From the NCBI GenBank assembly GCA_014706295.1, contig JACSVZ010000037.1:4960001-5024000 (forward strand): a stretch of 64,000 nt of DNA. The letters run 5' to 3'. The position numbers and the translations under genes were made by a program. This document shows positions 24,971 to 36,150 of this stretch, piece after piece (the stretch's first letter is position 1; each line of letters opens with the position of its first letter). Source of the DNA: Lycocorax pyrrhopterus obiensis. Its lineage: Eukaryota; Chordata; Aves; Passeriformes; Paradisaeidae. A model generated the notes under the pieces. It had not been told where the DNA came from and did no database searches. It saw only the letters and a list, made by a program, of their open reading frames with translations.

Positions 24971-25300
24971 GGAGGCGGGGGGAAGGGGGCCCTTTTGCAG
25001 TGAATTTCCTCATTTTTTTGTGGCTCTATTTTTCTAAGTAGCAAAGAATGCGAGGGAGGTTCTGAGAGGCGTGTTGGGTAAACACAGATATAAGCCTCTT
25101 TCTTTAAAACAAACGAGCAGATGATTTACCTGATTAAATAGGTATTTTGAGCAGGTTGTAGGCTGTTTTTGTGAACACACCACGTTTGGCTCCAGGATTT
25201 TGGCAGAGCTGGGCTCCTCACCGGGGCTCACATGGAGCTGCCCGTGGACTTAGCAGCGCTTAAATCCTTTTTATAAGCAGAACTCAATGTGCTTCCCAAA
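24971..25300. other. Edge of CpG island, no recognised feature
   Basis: Composition falls abruptly from GC-rich to AT-moderate after about 24990. No splice or repeat signal can be supported. Confidence 0.4.
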
Positions 25301-25405
25301 GGAGGCCAGCATCATTACCCCACTAGGGATGGGGAAACTGAGGCACTAGTGAGGGAAGTGACTCGCCAGAAGTTGCCGGACAGGTTAATCACAGGGCTGG
25401 AAGGT
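25301..25405 (-). repeat. MIR/CORE-SINE-like fragment
   Basis: The phrase 'gatggggaaactgaggca' at 25328-25345 is the hallmark of the MIR core in reverse orientation. It is followed by 'aagtgactcgccagaagttgcc', matching the 'aagtgacttgcccaaggtcac' part of the family. Diverged but in the right order, this is the clearest of the MIR-like fragments here. Confidence 0.6.
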
Positions 25406-25510
25406 GCCCAGGTGTGTTTGGCTCCATGCACCAGGATGTGCTGCACCCAGATAGTGTCCTGAGCCCAGAGACGCAACACGAACTGCAGCTCATCACCTCA
25501 GCAGTGCTGC

Positions 25511-25518
25511 ATTTGCAT
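25511..25518 (+). promoter_or_regulatory. Perfect octamer ATTTGCAT
   Basis: Single POU octamer in otherwise unremarkable sequence 1.3 kb upstream of the candidate minus-strand exon. An isolated 8-mer can occur by chance. Confidence 0.25.
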
Positions 25519-25519
25519 G

Positions 25520-27097
25520 GGCAAAAATGCACAGGCAGCGAAGCAGGCCAGAGGGCAGGGAGAGGGAAGAGGAGAGGGGAGTCATTTGTGGAAACCACAA
25601 ATATTCTGGCTTCTCTCAGAAAAAAATCTAAACAAAGTCTAGTGAAACGGAGCCACCCAGGGACCTTCCAGGCCAGGAAGCACGTGGGGACAGCAGTGTC
25701 AGGCAGGAGGCAAGTGTGCCCTGCCTGGGGGCTGCCCAGACAAGCAGCACTCCTGAACAGAGCCCTGTATGGGCCTCACCTTCCCACCTGGTGCAGTCAA
25801 GCTCCTGCTTTAAGAGACATGGGCACAACTTTTATCAGCATTGACCCGACTTCCCCACTCAGTGGTTTCTAGCCACGCCACAAGCTCCGATCAGCACTGT
25901 CATCTGGTGCTGCCTTTAAAATCCTGCCTGTCTGCACTTCACTGGGCCCCAACGAAGGCACCAGCCCAGCCGACATCACCCACAATCCTCAGCAGAGCCT
26001 GCCCTGGTCCCTACGCCTGAGTCAGGCACTACAGCACCTGCCAGGGAATATCCCACCCTGCAAAGTAATGGACAGAACCAGGATTGCTTGTGCAGGTTCT
26101 GTAATAGCTCAGTTTGGACTCAACGCTTCCTTCCAGGTTTGAGTTTGCTGACAGGTCCCAAAAGTTCACTGCACTTTACATCAGATTTCTTCATTTTTGC
26201 TTCTCCTGTGAACTTAATATTTAAGGAGTGGGAGTTCTGCTCACTACCACTGTTCCCCGAGAGAGTGAGCCCCAGCTGTATCTCCAACTCCTCACCAAGG
26301 GGAACACGCTTTCTAACGTGGATATGTCACTACACATACACAGCCCCACAGCCCCTCTAAACATACCTGTTCTCCTACGTGCACCAAGCTGAGCACGTTC
26401 ACACATCAGTATACAAATGTTCCTCACCCCTCCCATCCCAGCATGCACACACAACATGCATATGCCCTCCACAAAGAAAATGATACTCTGTGCTCACTGG
26501 CATTCAAATACACACTTATCCATACACCATGACACACATGAACCCACACACACAACCTAAACACACCTGGAGGATCCCCTCCACAGACTTCCCACTGTCC
26601 CTCCCACTCCTCCTTGCAGGAACAACTTGCCAAGGTGTTTTTTCAGGTGAAATCCACGCCCTGCAGCTGACGCAACGGCAAGGCCTTATTTTCTATCTCA
26701 GCGATCTCCTGTCACAGGATCAGATTTTATTTCCCCATACTCCCTCCTTTGCCTCTTACCCAAGAAAAGTTGGTTCTTTCCTCTCTCAAGGGCTCTGAAG
26801 CTTTCTGCTCCTGTGCCCCCATGAGGGTAGCATCTCCCCTCCTTCCCCTATCCCTCCAGGGTATGGATCCACTCTGAGGAAAAGCTGCCTCTGACCGTGC
26901 CCTGGTATGAAGAGGCTCCCGGACCCCCTGCTCTCCAGGAGCACTCGAGGGAAGGCAGCACCCCTCACCCTGCTCTGAACTGTGCTTCTGTGCTGTGGTG
27001 AGAGCTGCCCCGTCCGCTCCAGCCACGTCTGCCCTTCTGTGGCAGGTGAAGAGATCTGTCTGTGTCCCTTTCCACCCTCCCAGGGGCATCAGAAGCT
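25520..27097. other. Non-coding stretch, no recognised gene
   Basis: Contains a CA/AC-rich strip near 26505-26570. No exon, CpG island or repeat copy can be supported. Open frames are short and overlapping. Confidence 0.5.
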
Positions 27098-27215
27098 CTT
27101 GGTAATTAATGTTTGCCAGGTGCTCAGAGATCCTCAGATGAAAAGTGCAATGGGAGGGGGAAGGATGATTAATTTATTATTATTAGAGTTTAATGCTTTC
27201 CCCACAGACAGTGTG
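27098..27215. promoter_or_regulatory. Candidate regulatory element (homeodomain-rich)
   Basis: TAATTAAT at 27103-27110 and the GATGATTAATTTATTATTAT segment (about 27164-27183) sit within about 115 bases, separated by GC-richer sequence. No repeat or coding signal. Enhancer-like by composition. Confidence 0.4.
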
Positions 27216-29059
27216 CCAGGGCTGAGCAGGGGGTGAGTCACACTGAGATGTGGGACATCCCCCTTTTTGTGTCTCTTCTACCTTTGTTTTTTATGCTTAG
27301 CCTATTTTCTTGGCAGTTTCTCCCTCCTTAGCTGGAGCTGGCCTGGGGGCCTGGGACTGTGCTCTGGATTCATGTGGGATCAGGGTGCTGGCTCTCAGAT
27401 TGCAGGTTGGAGATCTGGCAGTGCTGTGCCCCTCCTCCTGCTCCTGCTTGGGGAGTCTATTAGGCAAATGCTCTTGCCCTATTTCTGTAATTTTGTTTGA
27501 TTTTTGTTTCGTCAAGGGAGGTGCCCAGAGGCCTCGGGGCTTGGGTGGCAGGAGCAGACAATCCATGCTTTCTTTCCCTTTCCTTCTCTTTCCCTCCTTC
27601 CTTCTCAATTCAGTTTCAATCACATTATTGGCACATGGCTCCCAGAAGCCATTGCCAAAGCAGCTGTGCTAAGTCTCAGCGTGCTGGGGAGGGCTCTGCT
27701 GGGAGTGCTTCTGCCATTTACTGTTCCTTGGCCTTACTCAAACAGTTTGACACCAGCTCCCCACCACGTGGCTACTGCTTTTCCAGGCACTCCACAGCTT
27801 CCAGCATCTGCTGGAAGCCAATGCTGCTCATCTCTTGACCACTGCCCAGAGGGAATGACTGTACTGGGAAGGGGCCATATGGCAACTGAATGTACACGGC
27901 ATGTGCTCCACAGGGGCCCAGGAAGACTTGGGGGGAAGGAGTGGCAGGGGTTTGAATGCACTAACAATTAGTTACAATTTACTGCAGCAATTAAAAGTGC
28001 AGCCTGGGGATTTCAGGGTGAGGAGGTAAGGGCATAGTTGTACCCAGGCATCAGGTCCAACACGGAAGGTACCTGGCACTCAAAAGCAGATGCTCTGCCT
28101 GCAAAACCAGCAAATACCACCCTGAACCCCACAAAGCCCCTGAGCCCGGGCTTGGCAAGGCAGGCAGCTGGGATGGGAAACTGCTGCCCAAGGATGGGTC
28201 CCAGACTGGGCAAGACCTATTCCTGCAGAGCATGGGGCAAGCGCAAAACGAAACAGTGACTTCTGTCTAGAGGATCTGCAAGCCAGCTTGTGTTCCTGCA
28301 GACACACTCGGATGCAAACGAAAATGTGAGCACACACAGAGTCACACCTAAATGCACAGACATGGGAAGCCCTGTGCATGGTCCTGCAGCACACCGGCAT
28401 GCCCACCTGGGCACCCAGGACAGGGCTGGATTGTCATGGATGTTTTAGCAGAGACTGTCCTGCTCTGGACACATGTGGAAGGCCTGATGCCACGGAGATG
28501 TCAAGGGGCACTGGGCAGAGAGGAGTTGCTACCCTACTTACTCTACAGGGCAATGACTTGCTCCCCCAGCAACTCTGTCCTGACATGGGCCAGGCACATT
28601 GGTAAAGGCTCCCAACATGCAGCTGAGCAAGTAACAGAGATGGGGCAGGTCAAGAGACAGGCTGGATTTTACAGGACTCTGACGCTGTGGAGTAGGGTTG
28701 GTCTCCATAAATTCACTCTGGATTTGATGTGGCTCGGGCAGGGGCAAGAGGAGAAAGGAGGGAAGACAGAGGGAACCTGGCACATTGTCTGCTCTGCTCT
28801 ACCTGCCCCATCACAGGCAGAGGCCACGTCACCCCTGCTCCTATGCGGGGCACTGAGGCAGGTACAGAGCACTGCCGGGGACTGTCCCCAATGGAGCAGT
28901 CACTCATTCATTAGAAGTGACAATGAGGGGAGATGATGGAGGAGGTAAGAAATGGGCAGCAGACCCAGGACTGCACACAGTGGGGACTGACTGCTCTTCC
29001 TCCTCCGGGATGTGACAGCAGGATCCTCACCAGAGCACAGGGAGGGAAGGCAAAGCGTC
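27216..29059. other. Non-coding stretch, no recognised gene
   Basis: Includes a CT-rich strip at about 27565-27605. Open frames of up to 194 codons (28352-28936 plus) lack any domain that I recognise and are contradicted by overlapping frames on the other strand. Confidence 0.5.
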
Positions 29060-29430
29060 CCCTCGTACGCGAGCTGGTGGTGGGTGCCTTCCGAGAGCTG
29101 CCCGAGATGCAGTACGCGTGTATCTGCGTGGGCTGGTCCTGCTTGTGCAACGGGGCTGCCTGAGCTTCCACGCTGCTGACACAGGGGATGTGCCAGCATG
29201 CACGCGAGTGGCTCTGAGCGAGGCGGGGACGCGCCAACGCCGCGGGTGCACGCGCAGCACCGGCGGGGACCTGAGTGCTCGGGCACCAGGGTCCGTGTGC
29301 CGCCAGCGGCACAGGGACACCGCCGCGCAGAGGCTGCACAGCCCCGGCGGAAGCGCGGCCGCGGCCCCCGGGAGCCCTGGCAGAGGGCCGGAGGGTGCGG
29401 GGAGCAGCGGCGGGCGGTAAGTGTGAGGCA
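29060..29430 (+). promoter_or_regulatory. Second CpG island with a plus-strand splice donor
   Basis: CpG-dense block of about 370 bases. Near its right edge a consensus donor, GGCGGGCG then GTAAGTG, would end a plus-strand exon at 29416, with the intron starting at 29417. This suggests a promoter and non-coding or short first exon pointing away from the 24-kb island. Frames over it are Ala/Arg/Gly/Pro-rich and not protein-like. A start site cannot be assigned. Confidence 0.4.
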
Positions 29431-29499
29431 GACGCAGCGATTGCATTACTGAAGGAGCCCGGGCTGGCAGTGCCGAGCTATCGTCCCCGTAATCCTGTT

Positions 29500-29870
29500 A
29501 GCCAGCAATCTCCATTCCGAAAGAGCTTCATTTCTTTGTGAATATTTGTAAACTAGATATCTAATGGAAAATTATAGGAAAATTATAGTGAAATTCATGA
29601 CGAAGAAATCCGATTAGCCCTAATTCAATTATGCCATCTTAGCCCACACAGCACATTTCCCATTTTTTTCCCATAAATACCAATGCCAGGGGTCCGGGTA
29701 ATCAAATAAAATTGAAAATCATCTTCCCATTAAATTCAATTAGCTGCAATTTCTAAAGCCTATCAGAGATTTTAATTACTAAATTATAAAATTCTCCAAT
29801 GCTAAATTGAAACTAAAAAAATTGCACATCCTTATATTTCAGAAGAAAAAAACCCAGCAGAAACCTTGAA
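29500..29870. promoter_or_regulatory. Strong candidate ultraconserved/enhancer element
   Basis: About 370 bases that are extremely AT-rich and packed with AATT, TAATTA-like and ATTAAA words, with an exact 11-bp tandem repeat GGAAAATTATA at 29566-29576 and 29577-29587. There is no transposon signature, no long open frame and no simple-sequence decay. It begins within 100 bases of a CpG island with a splice donor. This texture is typical of vertebrate ultraconserved developmental enhancers; conservation itself is not shown here. Confidence 0.6.
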
Positions 29871-30759
29871 AAATACCCTTCTCCTCCCATCATCACCCAC
29901 GTGAACACGGGTCTGGGCAAGCTTCACCAGAGAAATGAGTGTGGCGGGACATGAGCCAGGCCTAGGGAAGAAGGTGGCTACCTCTGAGAGAAAGTGTGTG
30001 GGTATCAGCTGAGATTAAAAGCTAAAATCCAGCCCTAGTTCAACTGAGCTGGATTGGAAGAGGGAAGAGGAGAGGCTAGCAATCTGAGTAGTGTCTTTGC
30101 TCCCTTTTCCCTCATGAGCTCCTCGGTTCCGGCAGGTTTTCTGAGCTGCTGTGCCAGGCACTAGTGACAAGCCACCGTGCTCCCGCACCTAGTTAAACAG
30201 CCGAGACTCTCTAGGAGCTGGAACGAGTTTTGCCTGCAAATGGGCTCGGTGAGGCAGTCCCTTGAGTCTCTGTGTGCCAAAGCCAGGGCAGGAGAGCTGG
30301 TGATGCCCAGAGGGAAGCAGGAGGGCAGATGCTAGCTTTGTGCTTCTGATAAAACTTCTTGAATAATGGCCATGCAAGCCCGGTCCTGACACTGAATTAA
30401 GAGAAGCTGGAGCCCTCAGCAAACTGATTTAGCTTGAAGCACTACTTCAGCGAACACGTGGGATGTTCCAGAGGAGGGGGACATAATCACCCTTCCCTGA
30501 TAGCACAGGGAACTCTTGGAGTTCAGAGACACCAGGCAGGCAAGCCCATCCCTAAACTGTTCTTTATTCAACAACTAAACCAAGCAGGCAAACAGGGAAA
30601 CCAACAAAGCCTGTGCCTACAGATGCTCTCTTCCAGCCCTGCTTCTCTGGGGACCAGCATGGCACAGTGAGGTGTCGAGGGGCAATTAACTGTGTGAACA
30701 AGCAGTGGGAGAACGGAAGCTCAGCTCTCCAGTTACAATACCTGACCCTCCACGAGGCA
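29871..30759. other. Non-coding stretch, no recognised feature
   Basis: Ordinary mixed sequence between two candidate elements. No exon, repeat or CpG island is supported. Confidence 0.45.
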
Positions 30760-31190
30760 GCAAGAGTAAGGATTTTCCAATGCTGCTTTTATGCCAGAGA
30801 GCACGTTTGCGTGGTACCTTAAAGGGTTTATTCACGTGCTAACATAAACGAAGCCAGTTTTCTCACAGCTCTAAATAGAAGCTCAGGTTGCCCTGAACCA
30901 GGCCGATACTTGGTTTAATTTACTGGGCACCCGAAAGTTGCCAGCAGGGAGTTGCCCGCAAACAGAACAACAACAAAAAAGTTAATGATCTGGGCTTTTT
31001 CTTTAATAAATAGGCAAACTGGCTGAGCCGGATTGTTGGCTGGGATTCGTCTCCCCTTTATCACCCTGGAGCTTCTGTGACACATTCTCCAAATCATCAG
31101 CATTTTGCAATTTGAGGTCGTTACCAAATAGTATTTTTTTTGCCAAGGAAGGGAGAAAAATAAATTAATAATTAAGAAGCCCAAGCAGGG
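30760..31190. promoter_or_regulatory. Candidate regulatory element, composite
   Basis: Several AT-core clusters in about 430 bases: GGTTTAATTTACTGGGC, GTTAATGATCTGG, CTTTAATAAATAGGC, CCAAATAGTATTTTTTTTGCC and AATAAATTAATAATTAAG. The G/C interruptions are not repeat-like. It probably contains more than one module. Function is inferred from composition. Confidence 0.45.
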
Positions 31191-31284
31191 AGAGGCTGTG
31201 GGTTGGATGGCGCTGCCACCTCCGCAGGGATTGCTCAGGCAGCTGGCAGCCTGCCCAGCGCGCACCTTGGTCGCTGTCTCACCC

Positions 31285-31430
31285 TGGAATGTGGTGCTGG
31301 CACCCAAGTGCTACTTGATTTTACTACGAATTAATCAAAGTCTCTTTTGCAAATGTCTAACACTAAATCACCACTGGCTGAGCTTCAAATGCAATTCCCC
31401 TGTTCCAAGGATTTGGTGCAAGGAGATTAC
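31285..31430. promoter_or_regulatory. Candidate regulatory element
   Basis: Short block with CTTGATTTTACTACG, GAATTAATCAAAG, CTTTTGCAAATG and CACTAAATCACC cores. It lies about 95 bases from the preceding candidate element and may be part of it. Confidence 0.35.
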
Positions 31431-32439
31431 CAGCTCCAGGTGAAGAGCTGAAGGGGGTTTCCTCTCCGCACATCTTCTGGTTCTCCAAGGCATCAGCCTC
31501 TCCCAGCTGGAAGGAAAATAGATTTCCCGCAAGTCTTCTCCTGCTCACAGCAGGTAACTGCACAGACATCCAAGATATGCTGGGATAAATCTGTCTGTGC
31601 TGCTTGACTGGAGTGTAGTTACACCAAAAAGGAGTTTGGCGTGACTGCAAGCTGACACGGGCGGCAAAGCATTGCATTGGCAGCTTGGGTGCGCCTGTGA
31701 CCCCATGTTTACGGAGCTGTGGAAGCATCTCCACACAGGACAACACGCAGAGATGTGTACCTGCCTGCGTGGGTACGGCTGTCTGCACATCTGTGCACAT
31801 GGACATGCATGGCCTTGTGGCACCGTGTGTACACACAGTGGCACTTGGCCACATATGTGTACAGGGCTGTGCAGTCAGATGTGGCTGCCCACAGACATTC
31901 TCTGAGGGTGTTCTTGCCATGTCAATGTGTGCACGTCTCATTTGTCTCCAGACCTGCAGTCCTGAGCACCCTCCCTGTCCTGCCCAGCCCCCCAGAAGGC
32001 GGTTTGCCATGGGTGATGATCTGGGTGGCATCAGCACATGTCCTCGCACTGCTCCAGCAACACACCACTCCCTGAGCCATGGGCGAGCTGTATTCTGCTC
32101 TCCACATTCTGCCTGTCTCAGAGCCCTTTCATATTTTCAGTGCTCACTAGACCGTGAATTCACCTTCATACCAGTTACAGGGTTATTTAGCTTCTCCTGA
32201 CACTGATAACCACCAAACTTTCACTGGCAGCTCAGCTTTCTCCCAGGAGACATGCAGCACTCCTCTCTCCCATGCCCATGGTACCCCACCCACACACACC
32301 CACCAGGAGCACGGGGGCAGATGCCCTAGTGGGACACAGTACCTCAGAACACTGCTCACCCGCCAGCCACAATCACTTATCCCCAACCCACATCTATACT
32401 GTGAAAAACAGGAACAGAGCAGAAGAGTTAAAAACTGGA
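31431..32439. other. Non-coding stretch, no recognised gene
   Basis: Includes a GT/CA-alternating patch at about 31740-31880. A 228-codon minus-strand open frame (31363-32049) and a 171-codon plus-strand frame (31685-32200) overlap and share no protein features. I treat both as chance. Confidence 0.45.
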
Positions 32440-32585
32440 TGGAAAGAATGAAATAGAGGAGAGGGGAAGAGAGAGAGAAGGGGGAAAAGGTGATAAAGCA
32501 AAACCAGTTACCAACAGAGGAGGAAAACCCCCTAAGACAACAGAGAAAGGAGCAGGGAGGGAGGCAGGAAGAGCACAGGAATATA
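32440..32585 (+). repeat. Short polypurine (GA-rich) tract
   Basis: Plus strand rich in A and G (GAGAGAGAAGGGGGAAAAGG and GGAGGGAGGCAGGAAGAG words) over about 145 bases with a few pyrimidine breaks. Confidence 0.55.
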
Positions 32586-33273
32586 CTATGGGGTTTTGCC
32601 TCTGCATACCCCACAAAGCAACACTCTCCAGCAGTTGACACCAACATATTCCACAGCTTTCCCTGAAATCTTAGGGATCAACTAGACAGCCCTTGTGCAG
32701 CAGCTGGACTAGCTGTGCATAGGCTGGGGCACTGCCGAGGAGTAATGAGGATGATCAGCCTGTATGGGTAACATGGGATTGCCCCCAGGGTGCCCAAATG
32801 CCGCAAGAGTGCAGAAAACCCCAAACGTGAGGATGAAACCTCTCTGCAGGGCCAAGCACAAGGAAGGTCAAGCCTGTCCTTCCTACTGATCCCCCGTCAC
32901 GAGGAAACTCTGCTCTCCTTCGCTGGCCCAGAGCCACCTCTGCCACTCACCCTCCCACTGGCTCTGAGCCATTGTTGCCTGTCCCCCCTACTGTGGACCT
33001 GTAAGGCGCCTTTTTGCCAGCTTTCCCCTCCCCTGCCACAGCCCCCGCCTCCTGGCATCGTGTCTTTGGCTAAAGGCCTTGCTGCTCACCCCTGGCCATG
33101 TGGGCTTGCTCCCTAGTCCCCTGTGCTTTCCCATTCTGACTGAACAATTCCCAGGTGAAGCGAGTGCTGCAGCGACATTTCACTCTGAAACCACACATGT
33201 GTTGACAGCGAGTGGCATCCCCAGAGGCTCCTGCTTGGCCCCCAGGGCTGTGAAGGGCCAGACGCTGCTGACG

Positions 33274-33307
33274 AGGTGCACAAGTTGCTGCACAACTTGT
33301 GATACCT
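33274..33307. repeat. Perfect 9-bp inverted repeat with extended stem
   Basis: Arms CACAAGTTG (33279-33287) and CAACTTGTG (33293-33301) around a 5-base loop, with outer AGGT (33274-33277) and ACCT (33304-33307) also complementary after a small asymmetric bulge. The stem totals 13 pairs. Capable of forming a hairpin in single-stranded DNA or RNA. Confidence 0.8.
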
Positions 33308-33750
33308 CTTCCCATCTGTGTGGCTCCCCTGGCTCTGCCCCAAGCTGTGCCTGCAGCAAGTCACCCATCCCACTGTGGCCATCCCCATCTCCCATCCTGC
33401 ACAGCCCCTTAGAGCAGATTGACCCCATATCCCAGGAGACAAAATCCCTCCTCCTTTGGCCCAGGGATTTCATCTCTGCTGTAACAAAGAGCTCAAAGCA
33501 GGGACTTTGTTATGTTCCCACAGATGCGGGATAAGGATAAACACGATTCCTGTCACTCCCCCAAGTGTGTAATGGTATGTTCTCACAAGCACAGACTGTG
33601 CATAGACACAGGTCTGCACACATAACATGGAATAGCATGGATGTAGAAAGGGAGCTGGTAGGGGGACAGAGCTGCTCTTGTCCCTGAGGCAGTTGTTGCT
33701 GACTCCACCTAACACCAGAGACTGCAATACAGATGGAACTGGTGTGACTT

Positions 33751-33853
33751 TTGGGGTTGTCCTGGGCAGAGCCAGGAGCTGGATTTGATGATCCCGTGTG
33801 GATCCCTTCCAACTCAGGATATTCCATCATTCTGTGATTCTATGATTCTGTGA
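33751..33853 (+). mobile_element. CR1 LINE 3' end (5'-truncated)
   Basis: The sequence 'gggttgtcctgggcagagccaggagctgga' followed by 'tcccttccaactcaggatattc' is the avian CR1 3' untranslated end. It finishes with octamer units ATTCTGTG, ATTCTATG and ATTCTGTGA at 33829-33853, which is how CR1 ends instead of a poly-A tail. The copy is only about 100 bases, a typical severe 5' truncation. No target-site duplication is expected for CR1. It is inactive. Confidence 0.85.
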
Positions 33854-33903
33854 ACTGCAAGGGCCCAAAGGGATGAGAACAGGATGGGCCAAAGCAGTAG
33901 CCC

Positions 33904-33963
33904 TGGCACAAGTTTATTACAGCCAAATGCTTTTGGCACAAGTTCTTCACGCCCAAGCACTTT
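33904..33963 (+). repeat. Two-copy tandem duplication, 30-bp unit
   Basis: Two adjacent 30-base units, both starting TGGCACAAGTT, at 33904-33933 and 33934-33963. They have diverged by several substitutions, so the duplication is not recent. It begins about 50 bases downstream of the CR1 end. Confidence 0.7.
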
Positions 33964-34124
33964 CCCCTGTCCTCCAGCTTCTTCAGGATGGTTCCTACCA
34001 CTGGAGCCTCTGCTGGCTTCACATGGCCACCCTGGCAAGGCAGATCTGTGGAAAGACAGCAGAGACACCCCTGCTTGCCTCACCTGCCCCGGGAGCACAC
34101 CCCAGGGCTCCTGCTTTCCCCGTA

Positions 34125-34345
34125 TCACCGTGAAAAAAAAGCTCTGTGCAAACAATAGATCAATAGAGCCCCCCGCCCCTTCGGAAGGAAAACAAACACC
34201 CGGATCACCGCAAATTAGAGAATGTTTCGCTTCACTTCATCCAAACAGGCTGACAATTTTTTTGGGTTGTTGCCACGGTGACAGAGTAACACAGCGTTCA
34301 GCCTGTTGCAGAACAATCAATTAAGTTAATGCCTCGGAGTGCCTG
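34125..34345. promoter_or_regulatory. Candidate regulatory element with an X-box-like site
   Basis: Contains GTTGCC-AC-GGTGAC (34269-34282), close to the RFX X-box (GTTGCC-N2-GGYAAC, one base off in the right half), then AACAATCAATTAAGTTAATG, a SOX/homeodomain-like stretch. Compact, repeat-free and AT-biased in part. RFX sites often mark ciliary or neural regulatory elements; the link here is inferred. Confidence 0.45.
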
Positions 34346-35924
34346 TTTACCCTTCCATTTAGGAGGTGCTGCTCTCCCTCACGCTTTCTCTCTAGCTTCT
34401 TTAAAATTTCTCATCCTTTGCTTCCTGCTCCTAGTTCTTCTCTATTTAACCTAAAAATAAAGTCCGTCCCCTAACTACCTCCTGGCTTGTAAGGAGCCTT
34501 CCACTTTTTGGAATGATCACCTGGAATAAAGTTTTTCCTCCCTCTGACTCCTGTCATTTCATGTTCCTTCCTGGAAAAACTGGGGATTTATCTTTACCTT
34601 GCACGGTACAGCCCTGTCCCCTCCTCCTGGTGTGCTCAAGTACTTGTAAAGTTTCTAAAGGCCAGCTCTAAACACCCCCTGGGGGGAGTGGGCACCTTCT
34701 GAAGAGACAGAATAACTGCTTTTAACAAGATGAAGTAACTTGAACTAAAGATCTATGAAGTTATCAGCAACCCTTCCACTATTGCTGTTTTTTACACTGT
34801 GAGCTGTAACCATAAATGAAGAACCCTCTTGTGCTAAATGCTGTTTGAAAAGGAGAACCACAAAAGGGCCTCACAAGAGTCTAGGTCTCATCCTATGGTC
34901 CATGTCAAACGACACTCCTAAATATTTGCTTAAATAATTTTGGCTTAAGCAAAACTCAACCAAGTGCTCAAAGCATTGTCCTGAACTGAGCCTATGGCAA
35001 GGAGGCTTTAAAGGGGGCACCACGGCCAGGAGACTATGGCAGATCCATCATTCCAGTCCTTCAAAATAAAGGATGCCAAAGCATCTCTTGGCTCTGCCCT
35101 GGCCACCAGCAGTCTGCCAGGCCTTTCACAGGCTCACATGCTCCTGCCACTGACCTTGTGGGTTTATTTCCTGCCTTGCAGGCAGTGTGAGCAGTTACAC
35201 TTGGCTGTGTAGCTTCACTGCCTGTCTGCAGCCACTTTCTCATCCCTTGCCCAGTTAGCAGCAGTAACTGCCCTGCATCTTCCCCAACCCTCCTGCAGAC
35301 TGCAGCACTGAAACAACACCTCTGACATCCTGGGTGAAAATGAGGTGTGAGAGGATTTATCCAAGGCCAAGCATGAGATATCACTGAGGGCTTCTGTCTC
35401 CTGATGTCTCTGCACCTTGGTGCTGTCTTTCTCATCAACACAATATTCCTATGCTTTTCTTTGAAATCCGAGGAAAAGTGTCCATCTCCCTTGTATCCTC
35501 ATCCTAAAGGAAAAGGCAGAGGCAAGCATGATGTGAAAACAGGAAGATTCCATGATACTGTCTTCTCATCCTGCCACTAGCAACAAGTGCCTAAACGTAA
35601 AGCATACATTAATTTAGTATTGAACAGATGGAAGAAAACTGTAGACCAAGCAGATAAGGAAGAATCGTTGCTCAAACACTAGGAGAAATTACAAGTAATA
35701 GGTCAAATATAACATCTTCTCCTTGCTTCCCAAGCTGGATCCTTTTCCAAGGACTCCACTCTCACAAGCTAACACAAGCCTGCTCAGGGGGGAGCACTGA
35801 GGCCGGGTCTGCACGGGCTGCAGGACAGCCATGCCCCAGGTCCCACCGGTTCACTCCTCTCCCCCTCCCTGAGAAGAAGTTGTCAGCAGAACCTGTTGGA
35901 GCAGGGCCTCGTTGACTGCTCCCT
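34346..35924. other. Non-coding stretch, no recognised feature
   Basis: Moderately AT-rich with no CpG island, exon or recognisable transposon. Open frames are short. The left part (34380-34560) is T/C-rich. Confidence 0.45.
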
Positions 35925-36050
35925 GTCCATTACAGCCCGGATTATAAGCATATTGCACAGTGCTCTCTGCACGGTGCTGGGGAAATCCAATACGCTGAAA
36001 GGTTAATGCAATCAATTAGGGTGACAAGGAAGTAGAGTAAAGCCTTCTGA
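35925..36050. promoter_or_regulatory. Candidate regulatory element (bicoid-type site)
   Basis: GGATTATAAGC (GGATTA at 35939-35944) is a bicoid/OTX/PITX-type K50 homeodomain core. GCAATCAATTAGGG follows near 36008-36021. It ends where a polypurine strip begins. Confidence 0.35.
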
Positions 36051-36054
36051 GTAG

Positions 36055-36150
36055 ATGAAAGGGAGAGAGAGATGGAGACAGGGAAAAGCAAAGAGAAGCA
36101 GGGGGGGAGCAAAGAGTGGGAGGAGGAGAGGGAGGAAGATAGTATACAGG
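36055..36150 (+). repeat. Short polypurine (GA-rich) tract
   Basis: About 95 bases of mostly A/G on the plus strand with GAGAGAGA and GGAGGAGAGGGAGGAAG words. Confidence 0.6.

Noticed and set aside
24204..25013. Long Arg/Pro/Gly/Ala-rich open frames on all strands at the CpG island
   Set aside because: Stop-poor GC-rich DNA gives such frames by chance; their composition mirrors the island rather than a protein.
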